A stretch of DNA of 45,670 bases from an uncultured Cytophaga sp. (GCF_937863595.1 NZ_CALMGQ010000091.1:1-45670), one strand, 5' to 3'. Positions 9,295 through 18,235 are shown, counted from the stretch's first letter. Made by a program: numbers and translations. The notes: a model not told the origin generated them from the letters alone.

Positions 9295-9924
9295 ATGAAT
9301 ATTCGTACTTCAGTTTATATATTTTTTTTGACCCTATTTATTCCTAAAATATGTTGTAGTCAAATATTTAGTAACGGAGACGAACGTAAAATCGAAGTTT
9401 CAGGTCAAGTTGGTTGGTTGTTGGCTGGAAGAAATCCTGGTGCCAAAATAATTAATGCACCAATCTATTCGCTGTCTGCTGCATATGTTCGTAATCCTCA
9501 AGTTTCATATGAAATAAATGTAAATACATTCTACTCTAAGATTGTATTTAATGGCTATCAAGGCAAGTTTGATACTACGGCACGATATTCTCAAACGTAT
9601 GTAATGTTTGGTATCGTTCGAGCTTTTAATATTGATATTAAAAATTTTACACCATACCTTTCTACATTGATTGGCTTTTCAAGTTCTACAATAAAATCAA
9701 ATGCAACTGCTCCTCAAACGCAACTTGCAGCTGGTATAATGGGCGGTGTTAAATATGATCTAACTTCTAGAATGGGGGTTAAATTTCAAGCACGTATTCA
9801 AGCACCATTAAGTGGTATTGGTTTGGGCTTAAGTATTGGTAGCGGCGGACCTTCTGTAGGTATAGGAAGTTATTCTAGAACCATACAATTTGATGTATCA
9901 GCAGGCGTATTTTTTAAATTATAA
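9295..9924 (+). CDS. Predicted outer-membrane beta-barrel protein
   Basis: A signal peptide (about residues 1-22, ending CCSQ) is followed by alternating hydrophobic/polar strands and glycine-rich turns, such as the LSGIGLGLSIGSGGPSVGIGS segment. The last strand ends with an aromatic residue (VFFKL), typical of small OmpW- or OmpX-like eight-stranded barrels. I do not recognise a specific family. The next gene begins 18 bases downstream, so the three genes from 9295 to 12326 are probably one operon. Confidence 0.65.
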   Translation: MNIRTSVYIFFLTLFIPKICCSQIFSNGDERKIEVSGQVGWLLAGRNPGAKIINAPIYSLSAAYVRNPQVSYEINVNTFYSKIVFNGYQGKFDTTARYSQTYVMFGIVRAFNIDIKNFTPYLSTLIGFSSSTIKSNATAPQTQLAAGIMGGVKYDLTSRMGVKFQARIQAPLSGIGLGLSIGSGGPSVGIGSYSRTIQFDVSAGVFFKL

Positions 9925-9942
9925 TTGTTTAATCTATAAAAT

Positions 9943-11004
9943 ATGTTTGCGAACGTTCATAACCCAGAAACATTAACTGGTGAAGAGTTGGATAGATATT
10001 TATCTGATGGGTGGTTTCGAAACGCACAACGTATTTTTACAACCAATTTTTTAAGTTTTAATAAAACTTTTTACAGTGCTATTTGGCTTCGCATTCAATT
10101 GGATCAGTTGGTTGAAAATGATACTTTCAAAAAGTTATCTCATATCAATAAGAATTTTAAGATTACCATTCAAGAAGCAAGTATTACAGATGAGAAGGAA
10201 GCTTTATATGAATCCTACAAACAAGGGATTTCGTTTTCAGCATCACAATCACTTCACGCACTTTTACTTGGTGATTCCAGTCGTCGGATCTACAATACCT
10301 ACGAAGTGCTTCTGCATGATGGAGATGTGCTCATAGGTGTTGGGTATTTTGATGTGGGTGATCGCACAGCCGCAGGTATTGTTTCTTTTTACAATCAAGC
10401 ATACAAAAAAAATAGCCTAGGCAAATACTTAATTTTATTAAAGGTTAATTATTGTAAAAAAAAGCAATTAGATTATTTTTATCCGGGTTATTTTGCACCC
10501 AATTATCCAGCATTTGAGTACAAACGTTCCATCGGTAAAGAAGGCTTACAATATTTGCAATTAGCCACTTCAAAATGGATTCCTATGAATCAATATGTTC
10601 ATTCTGATGATATATATTCGGTGATGCATGCGAAACTTTTGGAAGCATTGACAACATTGCAGGACAACAACATTCAAGCGAGTTTATTGCATTATACCTT
10701 TTTTGAAGCGAACATTATTCCCAATTTAGCAGGGCATCACTTATTTGATTTTCCTGTTTATATAAGTTGTTTTAGTATAATAGAAGGGGTTATAAATCCC
10801 ATGATTGTATTTAATATCCAGACAAATTGCTATCACATTATTGAATGTATGAGTGTTTGGAAGGCAGATGAGAGCGAGCAGGAAGTTGGATTTTATGCCG
10901 AACATTTATTGAAGTTAAAACGCGTCGTTTACTCATGTGCGCATGCGGATACATTGGTTGAAAAAGTAGCTCGAATATATTTAAAAAATCCTCAAATTGA
11001 TTAA
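9943..11004 (+). CDS. Arginyl-tRNA--protein transferase (ATE/Bpt)-like protein
   Basis: Residues about 125-205 match the C-terminal ATE domain. The run includes LIGVGYFDVG, a FYNQAYKKNSLGKYLILLKV segment, YFYPGYFAPNYPAFEYKR and a later TSKWIPM, in the order seen in yeast Ate1 and bacterial Bpt. Those enzymes move an amino acid from tRNA to the N-terminus of proteins to mark them for degradation. The N-terminal part (DGWFRNAQRIFTTNFL, WLRIQL) resembles the family, but the cysteine cluster of classical ATE N-domains is absent. About 150 extra residues follow the domain. It could be a GNAT-fold enzyme with another acyl donor. It lies 8 bases before the kinase gene. Confidence 0.7.
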   Translation: MFANVHNPETLTGEELDRYLSDGWFRNAQRIFTTNFLSFNKTFYSAIWLRIQLDQLVENDTFKKLSHINKNFKITIQEASITDEKEALYESYKQGISFSASQSLHALLLGDSSRRIYNTYEVLLHDGDVLIGVGYFDVGDRTAAGIVSFYNQAYKKNSLGKYLILLKVNYCKKKQLDYFYPGYFAPNYPAFEYKRSIGKEGLQYLQLATSKWIPMNQYVHSDDIYSVMHAKLLEALTTLQDNNIQASLLHYTFFEANIIPNLAGHHLFDFPVYISCFSIIEGVINPMIVFNIQTNCYHIIECMSVWKADESEQEVGFYAEHLLKLKRVVYSCAHADTLVEKVARIYLKNPQID

Positions 11005-11012
11005 GATGAAAC

Positions 11013-12326
11013 ATGCAAACACTAGAAGAAGTAAAATCGGGTAAAATAATCGGCATTACAAATATTAAACTCTCGGAGGAGATTACTTCGTTTCCAACTG
11101 AATTATACCAATATGCAGATACCTTAGAAGTACTAGATCTAAGTGGAAATAAGCTTAGCGAACTGCCTTCAGAATTTACTTTATTTAAAAAACTTCGAAT
11201 TTTATTTTTATCAAATAATTTGTTTGAACTATTTCCAAGCGTATTAGCAGAATTGCCTATTCTTGATATTGTAGGTTTCAAGGCAAATAAAATTAAGACA
11301 ATATCTGAAAAGGCAATTCCAAAATCGTTGCGTTGGCTTATTTTAACAGACAATAACATTGAGGCTTTGCCAAGATCAATTGGAGAATGTAGTTCATTGC
11401 AAAAAGTAATGTTGGCTGGTAATGCGCTAACAACTTTACCAGATGAGATGGCTGCTTGTGTACATATAGAATTGTTACGGATTTCTGCAAATAAGATTGA
11501 ACAATTACCTACATGGTTATTTACACTCCCCAAGTTGGCTTGGTTGGCTTTTTCGGGTAATCCATGTAAAGAACTTCAGCTAGATCAATATTCAACCGAA
11601 CCAAATATTAAGTCTATTCCTTGGAGTTCCATTTCATTAGAAGAACAAATAGGAGAAGGTGCATCAGGTACGATTTACAAAGCTCGAGTAACAGAAACGA
11701 ATGAAGCAATCGCTGTAAAAATATTTAAAGGTTCTATTACGAGTGATGGGTTTCCAAAAGATGAAATGGATGCGTGTATTCACGCGGGAGTCCATAAAAA
11801 CCTAATCTCTGTACAGGCTGTTATCTCTGAACATCCGGAAGGTAAATCAGGATTAATTTTTAAATTAATCCCTAGAAACTTTACAAACTTAGGTTTACCA
11901 CCAAATTTCGTAACATGCACGCGGGATACGTTTGATCCATTTGTTAAAATAAACCTAGATGGTATTCGTAAAATAGTATACCAAACGGCCTTAGTTATGG
12001 AGTTTATGCATGCACGTGGAATTATGCATGGGGATTTTTATGCGCACAATATTTTAATCAATGAAGAATATACTCCATTATTAAGTGATTTCGGAGCGGC
12101 AACAAGGTATTCCCAAGAAAATAAGGAGCATTCAATCTTATTGCAAAAATTAGACGTTCGGGCATTTGGCTGCTTGATAGATGATTTATTGAGACTTCAA
12201 GATGTGAGCGAAGGTGATGCATTTGAAGCATTGATACAACTTCGAAATGAGTGTTTGGATGCTAATACTTGTACGCGTCCAATATTTAAATATATTTTAG
12301 AAAGATTGTTGTCTAATTCGATATAA
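11013..12326 (+). CDS. Leucine-rich-repeat protein kinase
   Basis: Residues about 20-190 are leucine-rich repeats of about 23 residues (LEVLDLSGNKLSELP, LRWLILTDNNIEALP and similar). Residues about 205-437 form a eukaryotic-like kinase domain. It has the glycine loop GEGASGTIYKA, the ATP-binding lysine in AVKIF, the catalytic loop HGDFYAHNIL near 339 and DFGAA near 360. The loop has HGD where most kinases have HRD, as in several bacterial and non-RD kinases; the catalytic Asp and the metal-binding Asn and Asp remain. There is no signal peptide, so it is cytoplasmic. The start at 11013 is used because the ATG at 11006 runs into a stop after 12 codons. It probably shares a transcript with the two genes upstream. 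Confidence 0.85.
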   Translation: MQTLEEVKSGKIIGITNIKLSEEITSFPTELYQYADTLEVLDLSGNKLSELPSEFTLFKKLRILFLSNNLFELFPSVLAELPILDIVGFKANKIKTISEKAIPKSLRWLILTDNNIEALPRSIGECSSLQKVMLAGNALTTLPDEMAACVHIELLRISANKIEQLPTWLFTLPKLAWLAFSGNPCKELQLDQYSTEPNIKSIPWSSISLEEQIGEGASGTIYKARVTETNEAIAVKIFKGSITSDGFPKDEMDACIHAGVHKNLISVQAVISEHPEGKSGLIFKLIPRNFTNLGLPPNFVTCTRDTFDPFVKINLDGIRKIVYQTALVMEFMHARGIMHGDFYAHNILINEEYTPLLSDFGAATRYSQENKEHSILLQKLDVRAFGCLIDDLLRLQDVSEGDAFEALIQLRNECLDANTCTRPIFKYILERLLSNSI

Positions 12327-12419
12327 TAAAGACGAATAATATTTGTAAAATCATATTCAAACAACTAATTTAGCTTGTATAGCTATGTTTATAGTGAAAA
12401 AGTATAAAATTTGAGTAAA

Positions 12420-13952
12420 ATGAAAATTAAAATCTTTTTAGGATTATTTTTGGTTAGTAATGTTTTACTAGCGCAAGAATCAAATGAAGTATATCTTCAT
12501 CAGAATTTAGGTGAAAATATCAATTCAAAAGCTACGGAATTGACACCTCGTATTTCTGCAGATGGACAAATGATGTTTTATGTGCGAGATGGTCACCCAG
12601 ATAATAAAAATCAACAAGATATATGGTATTCTGTAAAGGATAGTGTAGACAATTGGTCACCTGCAGTACGTGCAAATGACAATATCAATCAATTGCCAGC
12701 CAATTGTGTTTGGTCTGTAAATGCAGATGGTAAAACACTTATGATTCGTGGGGCATACGATAACGGTAAGTATATTGGTAAAGGTTTTTCATTGACGCGT
12801 TTATCAAAAGAAGGCTGGTCTAACCCACAAATGTTAGAGATAAAAGATTTAGATAAAGTGAATTTAGGTGAAAGTGATGGAGCTTATTTATCTATTGATG
12901 AGAATGCAATCATTTTTACGATGTGCGATAAAAAGAAATGTACGCTTTATGATTTGTTTGTGAGTACAAAGCTGAATGATGGTACATTTACTAGACCAGT
13001 AAAATTGAGCAAAACTGTTAACTCTACGGATTATAACGAATTTGCACCATTTTTAGCTGCAGATAATACTACGCTTTATTTCTCTAGCGATCGCCCAGGT
13101 GGTTTAGGTTTAACGGATGTATACAAGATTGAAAGATTGATTGATTCGTCTTGGTTGGAGTGGAGTACACCGATAAACTTAGGTCCGCAAGTAAATACTG
13201 AATCTAAAGATGCATACTATGTTACAGATGCAAAAGGAGAGTATGCATACATGGTTTCAGACCTTAATTCATATGGAAGTGCTGATATCGTTCGATTTAA
13301 ATTGAAAGCAGAGAATAAGCCTAAACCGGTAGCATTATATGATGGTAAAATCTATAATGCAAAAACAAAAGAGGTAATAAAAAATGCTACAATTGAATAC
13401 AAAATTTATCCGGATGAATCTGAAGAAGGTGTCGCATACACCGATCATGAAACAGGTCAATACAAAATTATATTACCTTTTGGTCATAGTTATTCAATAG
13501 ATGTATTTGCACCAGGTTTTGTACCTGATTACGATACTATTTCTGTTTCGAACAAGAATGAATACAGTGAAATAACACGGAACTTTTTTCTAACGCCTAT
13601 TGAAGTAGGACAAAGTATTCATTTAGATCACATCTATTTTGAAACTAGTAAATACGATTTATTGACGCAATCTTATTATGAATTAGATAAAGTTGTTAAA
13701 TTATTGAAAGAAAATCCCTCTATGAAAATTGAAATAGAAGGACACACGGATAATGTAGGAAGTCCTGAAAAGAATCAAGTATTGTCTCAAGATCGTGCAA
13801 ATGCTGTTATGAACTATATTATTTCTAAAGGTATTATGTCTAACCGAATAACTGCTAAAGGTTTTGGAAGTACAAAACCTAGAGTTGAAAATGATACGCC
13901 AGAAAATCGTCAATTGAATAGGAGAGTGGAGTTTACGATTAAACAAAAATAA
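12420..13952 (+). CDS. OmpA-family outer-membrane protein with PD40 propeller (PorE-like architecture)
   Basis: After a signal peptide (to about VLLAQ) come PD40/WD40-like beta-propeller repeats, for example FAPFLAADNTTLYFSSDRPGG. A carboxypeptidase-regulatory-like domain follows (about 300-390), then a C-terminal OmpA peptidoglycan-binding domain (IEIEGHTDNVGSPEKNQVLS, DRANAV, NRRVEF). This order is that of PorE, a type IX secretion component that anchors the machine to peptidoglycan, but PorE's N-terminal TPR part is missing and no lipobox is seen. It may therefore be one of several paralogues. The start is the ATG at 12420; a TTG three codons earlier is possible but would put MSK before the signal peptide. 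Confidence 0.8.
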   Translation: MKIKIFLGLFLVSNVLLAQESNEVYLHQNLGENINSKATELTPRISADGQMMFYVRDGHPDNKNQQDIWYSVKDSVDNWSPAVRANDNINQLPANCVWSVNADGKTLMIRGAYDNGKYIGKGFSLTRLSKEGWSNPQMLEIKDLDKVNLGESDGAYLSIDENAIIFTMCDKKKCTLYDLFVSTKLNDGTFTRPVKLSKTVNSTDYNEFAPFLAADNTTLYFSSDRPGGLGLTDVYKIERLIDSSWLEWSTPINLGPQVNTESKDAYYVTDAKGEYAYMVSDLNSYGSADIVRFKLKAENKPKPVALYDGKIYNAKTKEVIKNATIEYKIYPDESEEGVAYTDHETGQYKIILPFGHSYSIDVFAPGFVPDYDTISVSNKNEYSEITRNFFLTPIEVGQSIHLDHIYFETSKYDLLTQSYYELDKVVKLLKENPSMKIEIEGHTDNVGSPEKNQVLSQDRANAVMNYIISKGIMSNRITAKGFGSTKPRVENDTPENRQLNRRVEFTIKQK

Positions 13953-13977
13953 TGTCCATCCTTTTTATTCAACACAT

Positions 13978-14018
13978 TTTAAAAAAAGGATTCAACGTAA
14001 GTTGAATCCTTTTTTTTA
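13978..14018 (+). terminator. Intrinsic terminator of the OmpA-family gene
   Basis: AAAAAGGATTCAAC ending at 13996 pairs perfectly with GTTGAATCCTTTTT (14001 onward) around a 4-base loop, and a T-run follows. It separates the OmpA gene from the candidate RNA gene downstream. Confidence 0.92.
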
Positions 14019-14049
14019 TGCATCTCTATTAATTCAATCAGAATAATCG

Positions 14050-14057
14050 TATATTTG
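14050..14057 (+). promoter_or_regulatory. Candidate -7 promoter element (TATATTTG)
   Basis: TATATTTG matches the Bacteroidota -7 consensus TAnnTTTG. It lies five bases before the 5' arm of the candidate RNA's closing stem, the right distance for transcription to begin there. A matching TTG near -33 is not obvious, so the call rests on the -7 element and its position. Confidence 0.5.
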
Positions 14058-14061
14058 TTAT

Positions 14062-14207
14062 GCAAGCTTGTATACATTGTCAATGGCCGATATATACGCA
14101 TGGATATAACAAAAAATCGTCTATCTGTACTGTCAAAAGTCACATAACATTTTTTCCAAAACATAAATATGCGTGTGCCGACAGTGAATTCACAAGCTTG
14201 CTTTTTT
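14062..14207 (+). ncRNA. Candidate structured small RNA, possibly 6S-like
   Basis: GCAAGCTTGT (14062-14071) pairs perfectly with ACAAGCTTGC (14192-14201), followed by six T. Inside this closing stem, CATTGTC (14075-14081) pairs with GACAGTG (14180-14186), GGC (14085-14087) with GCC (14177-14179), and ATACGCAT (14094-14101) with ATGCGTGT (14169-14176), with a few G-U pairs. The 3' strand is paired without a break over 18 bases while the 5' strand has two bulges. An A6/T6 pair can continue the rod. A -7 element sits just upstream and a U-tract ends it. A long rod with bulges recalls 6S RNA, but I cannot confirm the family. The alternative is a structured leader of the CDGSH gene at 14254. Confidence 0.55.
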
Positions 14208-14253
14208 AATTTAGTAAAACTGAAAATCATCCCTATTTATAACTCATAAAATT

Positions 14254-14478
14254 ATGTCAACTACAAAAATTACTATTAATAACAACGGATCCGTAAAAAT
14301 TGATGGCGATTTCGAAATTGTAGATATGGCAGGAAATAGCTATGACTTACAAGGAAGAACAGTTATTTCACTTTGTAGATGTGGATTGTCTGCAAATAAG
14401 CCCTTTTGTGATGGTGCACACAGACAAGGGTTTACGCACGAAGCAATTGCATTTGGCTTACCTCCTAAGAAGGTGTAA
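14254..14478 (+). CDS. CDGSH-type iron-sulfur protein
   Basis: The 74-residue protein carries the signature C-x-C-x8-C-x3-H in CRCGLSANKPFCDGAH, giving Cys41, Cys43, Cys52 and His56 as ligands of a [2Fe-2S] cluster. Small proteins of this family take part in electron transfer or iron-sulfur handling; this one has no signal peptide or membrane anchor and is cytoplasmic. It begins 47 bases after the U-tract of the candidate RNA and ends convergent with the sensor kinase gene, 121 bases away. Confidence 0.9.
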   Translation: MSTTKITINNNGSVKIDGDFEIVDMAGNSYDLQGRTVISLCRCGLSANKPFCDGAHRQGFTHEAIAFGLPPKKV

Positions 14479-14599
14479 GTAAGTGGTCAGTGAACAGTAG
14501 TTTCATCTGGCTGTTGTTCGGTGTTCCAGCCCGTACAAATATTTAATCGTGCAGAATCCAAATCGTCGGTCATCAACAACTTGCTGAAAGTATCAGGAG

Positions 14600-17497
14600 T
14601 TATTTTTTCTTATATGGTGTGTAAATATAAAACGTAGCGCCCGAACCTTCAATGTGCGCGGCTTCAATCCATCCTCCTGTTCTCTTAAGCATGTCGTTGC
14701 AGATTGCCATTCCTAAGCCTGCACCACCAGTTAAGCTGGATTCTTTCATGCCTTTAAATGCTTCACCTTGTATCATTTTATTGACCTCGTCCACATCAAA
14801 TCCTTCTCCAAAATCTGTTATTCTCAATCGAGTATAAGTATCATCAACTATATCAGAACAGATTTCAATTATTCCTGCTTCCTTTGAAAAACGTATACTA
14901 TTTGAAAGTATATTTCTAATTGCCGCCAATGTAATTGGCGGTACACCAATAATAATTTCATCATCTGAAACTGCTATTTGAACTGTTATTTTCTTTGCTA
15001 AATATTCTGTTTCAAGTTCCCTATGTGATTTGTCAACCACTGATTTCCATGAGAAGGTAGTCGTTGATAATTTATTTTCATCTTCTTTTAGTGTAGCCCA
15101 ATCTAATAGATTTGTTGCTAATAAGGAGATGGAAGTAGACATCTCTTTCATTTTTTCCAATGCCCATTCAGCAGAATCAGAATCCATGTATTTAAATAAC
15201 ATGGAAAACTGATGTAATGGTCCACGAATGTCATGGCCTATAATAGATATTAAGCGTTTTTGAAATTCATTCGATGCTGCTAATTGTTTGACATTTTCTT
15301 CTAAAACGTTTTTCTTTACAAGTAACTCTTTTTGTTGATTTAAAATCTGAATCGATTGAAATTCTACTTTAGTTTTTTGTTCTGTTAAAATACTATTCGT
15401 GTTTTCAAGTTCTTTTGTACGGTCTATAACTAATTTATTTAACCATTCATTTCGATTTTTTATAGATTTTATTCGAATTGAAATAAACGCATATATTAAA
15501 ATAATTACACTTAATAGGATGATTACATTGAACCACCACGTTTTCCAGAATGGAGGACGGATTGTGATTTTAAATTCAGTTGTTACTGCATCATCCCAAA
15601 TATTTTTATTATTAGATGCTTTCACCTTGAAAATATACACGCCAGGATCTAAATTAGTATACTTAGCAATTCGTTGATTATCAGTAAATGTCCATATCTT
15701 GTCAAAACCTTCCAGCATATAGGCGTAATGGTTTTGTTTTGGAATGATGAAGTTTAATGCTGCAAAACTGAAACTTAAGGTGTTTTGATTATAATCTAAT
15801 TCTATTTCTTTGGCTTCTTCAATTGCAATGGGTAATGGTGTGTTTTTTAACGTAGGTGTAATTTGTAAATTGAAGATTCTAAAATCTGTAAGTATTACTT
15901 TAGGAAAAGAAGAAGATGCATTTGATAGATTCGGATCAATAATTAAATATCCATCATTTGTGCCAAAATATATTTTACCCTGAGCATCTTTAAATGTAGA
16001 ATTTGGGTAGAATGATTTTATAGGTAAGCCGTCATCAATACCGTAATGTGTGGCTAGGCGCTTTTCAACATTAAATTTTGTAATGCTATTTTTATTCGTA
16101 AGCCATATATTGCCAATGTTATCTTCAATAATTGCCTTTACAGAGTTATCCGACAGACCATTTTCAATAGAATATGAAATGTGTTTTTGTGTATTAATGT
16201 CAAATAAAATCAAACCGCCGCCTTGCGTTGCCACCCATAGATTTCCTTTTTTATCTTCTAGTATATCAAATACAAAATTTATATCAGAGTTTATTGATTT
16301 TTCAAATATGTATTTTTTAAATTGATTTGTTTCTGGAATATATTCACAAATACCCTTATTGGTTCCCAGCCAAAATCTGTTTTTTGAATCCCTTTTGAAT
16401 ACATTTATCCAATTAGTATGAATTGAGTTGGTATCGGTCGGATTATTTTTGTAATGTCTAAATTTTTGTGATGTTAGATTAAATATACTTAATCCCATGC
16501 CATAGGTACTGAGCCAAATTTCATTATTATATTCACCAACACCTTTTATTTTATTTCCAATAATACTATTGGGATCAGAATCTATGTGTTGGTATATGGT
16601 AAAGTCCGTTCTACTTTTATAAGCAGTAGCGCCCCCCCCATATGTAGCGATCCAAATAGTGCCTCTGCTGTCTTCAAAAATGCGTATTACCGCATTGGAA
16701 TTTATTATTGGATTGATATCATCGCTTGTAAACTTTTGATAAACAGATGATCCTTTTTCTTTTAAATACAAGCCTCCGCCATCTGTAGATACCCAAACAT
16801 TCCCTTTTTTATCTTTCAAAATAGAACTAACAATACCATTACTAATTTGAGATTTTGATCCAGGATTATTTTCTACAGAAACAAAGAAATTAGTAATGCT
16901 ATTGGAAAAATTGATACCATTTAAGAAGGTGCCAATCCAAAGTGTATTTTTCGAATCTTGATACACCTCGGTAACATTATTGCTGGATAAATTGCTTCCA
17001 TTCTCAAAGGTATGATGCGTAAACGTTTCGTTCTTAATTATAAATTCATCAAGTCCATTACCATCTATACCGATAAGTAAATGATCTCCCATAGGAATAA
17101 TCGCACAAATATTATTTCCATTTATGCTTTGGGGATTGTCGATATCATGAAAATATTTAGTACTTTCTTTTGTATCAATAGAAATTTTTCGAAGTCCGTG
17201 AGTTGTTGCAAGCCAAAGTATATGATTCGCATCTAAATACATACGATTTATTTCATATCCACTTCCAAATTCTTTTCTACAGTCCTTAAATGTTTGATCT
17301 TTTATGTTAAAATATAATAGACCATCTTCAGTACCTACCCACAAATTATTCTCTTTGTCTTCGGTAATAAATTTAAATCTGTTTTTTATTATTTTATCAG
17401 AGAATTGGTAGCGTATGGGTTTTTTATCAAAAGAATCAATTCTAAACAAACCTTCGCCATTGATAGCAACCCAAATAACTCCTTTAGAATCTTCCAT
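14600..17497 (-). CDS. Propeller-type sensor histidine kinase, C-terminal fragment of a split gene
   Basis: This frame holds most of a two-component sensor: many Reg_prop propeller repeats (NLWVGTEDGLLYF, NVWVSTDGGGLYL and similar), a Y_Y_Y domain (about 580-650), one membrane helix (WWFNVIILLSVIILIYAFI), a coiled coil, and a kinase core. The core has the phospho-accepting His in ISIIGHDIRGPL, the N box RNILSNSIRFS and glycine boxes DFGEGFD and GGAGLGMAICND. No receiver or AraC domain follows. It is in the same frame as the 17558-17914 fragment, with one TAA between them. From its own ATG it has no signal peptide, so a protein made from here would not have its sensor part in the periplasm. 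Confidence 0.75.
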   Translation of the reverse strand: MEDSKGVIWVAINGEGLFRIDSFDKKPIRYQFSDKIIKNRFKFITEDKENNLWVGTEDGLLYFNIKDQTFKDCRKEFGSGYEINRMYLDANHILWLATTHGLRKISIDTKESTKYFHDIDNPQSINGNNICAIIPMGDHLLIGIDGNGLDEFIIKNETFTHHTFENGSNLSSNNVTEVYQDSKNTLWIGTFLNGINFSNSITNFFVSVENNPGSKSQISNGIVSSILKDKKGNVWVSTDGGGLYLKEKGSSVYQKFTSDDINPIINSNAVIRIFEDSRGTIWIATYGGGATAYKSRTDFTIYQHIDSDPNSIIGNKIKGVGEYNNEIWLSTYGMGLSIFNLTSQKFRHYKNNPTDTNSIHTNWINVFKRDSKNRFWLGTNKGICEYIPETNQFKKYIFEKSINSDINFVFDILEDKKGNLWVATQGGGLILFDINTQKHISYSIENGLSDNSVKAIIEDNIGNIWLTNKNSITKFNVEKRLATHYGIDDGLPIKSFYPNSTFKDAQGKIYFGTNDGYLIIDPNLSNASSSFPKVILTDFRIFNLQITPTLKNTPLPIAIEEAKEIELDYNQNTLSFSFAALNFIIPKQNHYAYMLEGFDKIWTFTDNQRIAKYTNLDPGVYIFKVKASNNKNIWDDAVTTEFKITIRPPFWKTWWFNVIILLSVIILIYAFISIRIKSIKNRNEWLNKLVIDRTKELENTNSILTEQKTKVEFQSIQILNQQKELLVKKNVLEENVKQLAASNEFQKRLISIIGHDIRGPLHQFSMLFKYMDSDSAEWALEKMKEMSTSISLLATNLLDWATLKEDENKLSTTTFSWKSVVDKSHRELETEYLAKKITVQIAVSDDEIIIGVPPITLAAIRNILSNSIRFSKEAGIIEICSDIVDDTYTRLRITDFGEGFDVDEVNKMIQGEAFKGMKESSLTGGAGLGMAICNDMLKRTGGWIEAAHIEGSGATFYIYTPYKKK

Positions 17498-17557
17498 GAT
17501 AGATTCTATATATCCTGATAGGTATTTTAATGCTAAGATACTATCCGTATTAGAATT

Positions 17558-17560
17558 TTA
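17558..17560 (-). other. In-frame stop codon interrupting the sensor kinase
   Basis: On the - strand the codons read CTT/AAG-type residues KNRF, then TAA, then NSNTDSILALKYLS. Both sides are in one frame and both belong to propeller repeats, so one base change is enough to account for the split. Confidence 0.85.
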
Positions 17561-17914
17561 AAATCGATTCTTTAAAGGATCATATACATTTAAGCCTTGG
17601 CGTGTGCCAATCCATAAATTCCCCTTTGAATCATTGAAGATGTATTTTATTCTGTTGCTATTAATGGAATAGGGATTGTCTTTTTGATTTAAATAAACCG
17701 TAAAATTATATCCATCGTACTTGTTTAAGCCGTTTTCAGTTCCAAACCACATGTACCCTTTTTTATCAGAAGAGATGGACCTTACCGTGCCTTCGGATAA
17801 ACCATCTTTAATACCGAGTTTATGAAAAACGAAAGCGTTTGATTGTGCTAGACTAGTATATACGGTTAGTATAAAAAATATAAAAGAACATACAAACCTT
17901 AAAAGTGAAAACAT
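17558..17914 (-). CDS. Propeller-type sensor histidine kinase, N-terminal fragment of a split gene
   Basis: The 118 residues are a signal peptide (ending YTSLAQ) and the first three Reg_prop propeller repeats (DKKGYMWFGTENGLNKYDG, DSKGNLWIGTRQGLNVYDP). The frame then meets TAA at 17560-17558. Beyond it, the same frame continues for 20 more codons into the ATG of the downstream fragment with no other stop. Together they would give about 1104 residues, a normal length for this class. On its own this fragment is unlikely to fold into a complete propeller. A CAA to TAA change would explain the break. Confidence 0.7.
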   Translation of the reverse strand: MFSLLRFVCSFIFFILTVYTSLAQSNAFVFHKLGIKDGLSEGTVRSISSDKKGYMWFGTENGLNKYDGYNFTVYLNQKDNPYSINSNRIKYIFNDSKGNLWIGTRQGLNVYDPLKNRF

Positions 17915-18235
17915 CTGCTATAAATTAAAAGCGCTAACTATTTAAAAGAACCATATCTTACATATTTACTAATTAAAAATAAGATATTTAAAGGAAATAA
18001 CGTTTATATCGGCGCTTATTTCATCAGATCAGCTCTTCCTTATGATATTCTTTTATTTTAACGAGCTATTGACTCAAAGGTTTTGGTTTAACATGTTATA
18101 AAAAGATTTAATATTATGCAATTTGCTTTGCATCTAATATTACCGTTTTTCTGTTTCTTAGACCAACCACTTGCTCGTGTACATAAGTGACAAAGTAGGA
18201 TTAATTATAGGATATCTTACAAGTAAGTGGATGTA
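17915..18235. other. Gene-free stretch before the sensor kinase
   Basis: I see no gene in these 321 bases. They should contain the sensor gene's promoter on the - strand, which I could not define. The only structure noted is the hairpin at 18109-18142, described separately. Confidence 0.4.
18100..18150 (-). terminator. Candidate terminator behind the secreted protein gene
   Basis: TAATATTATGCA (18109-18120) pairs with TGCA (18129-18132) and TAATATTA (18135-18142), with a 2-base bulge. On the - strand it is followed by AATCTTTTT. It lies about 90 bases after the stop codon at 18236. It is AT-rich, so weak. Confidence 0.35.

Noticed and set aside
10838..11533. A 231-codon - strand frame opposite the ATE-like and kinase genes
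   Set aside because: It overlaps two well-supported genes; its product has no motif and no start context.
13979..14230. An 83-codon - strand frame between the OmpA and CDGSH genes
   Set aside because: It runs through a terminator and the paired arms of the candidate RNA, and its product has no recognisable features.
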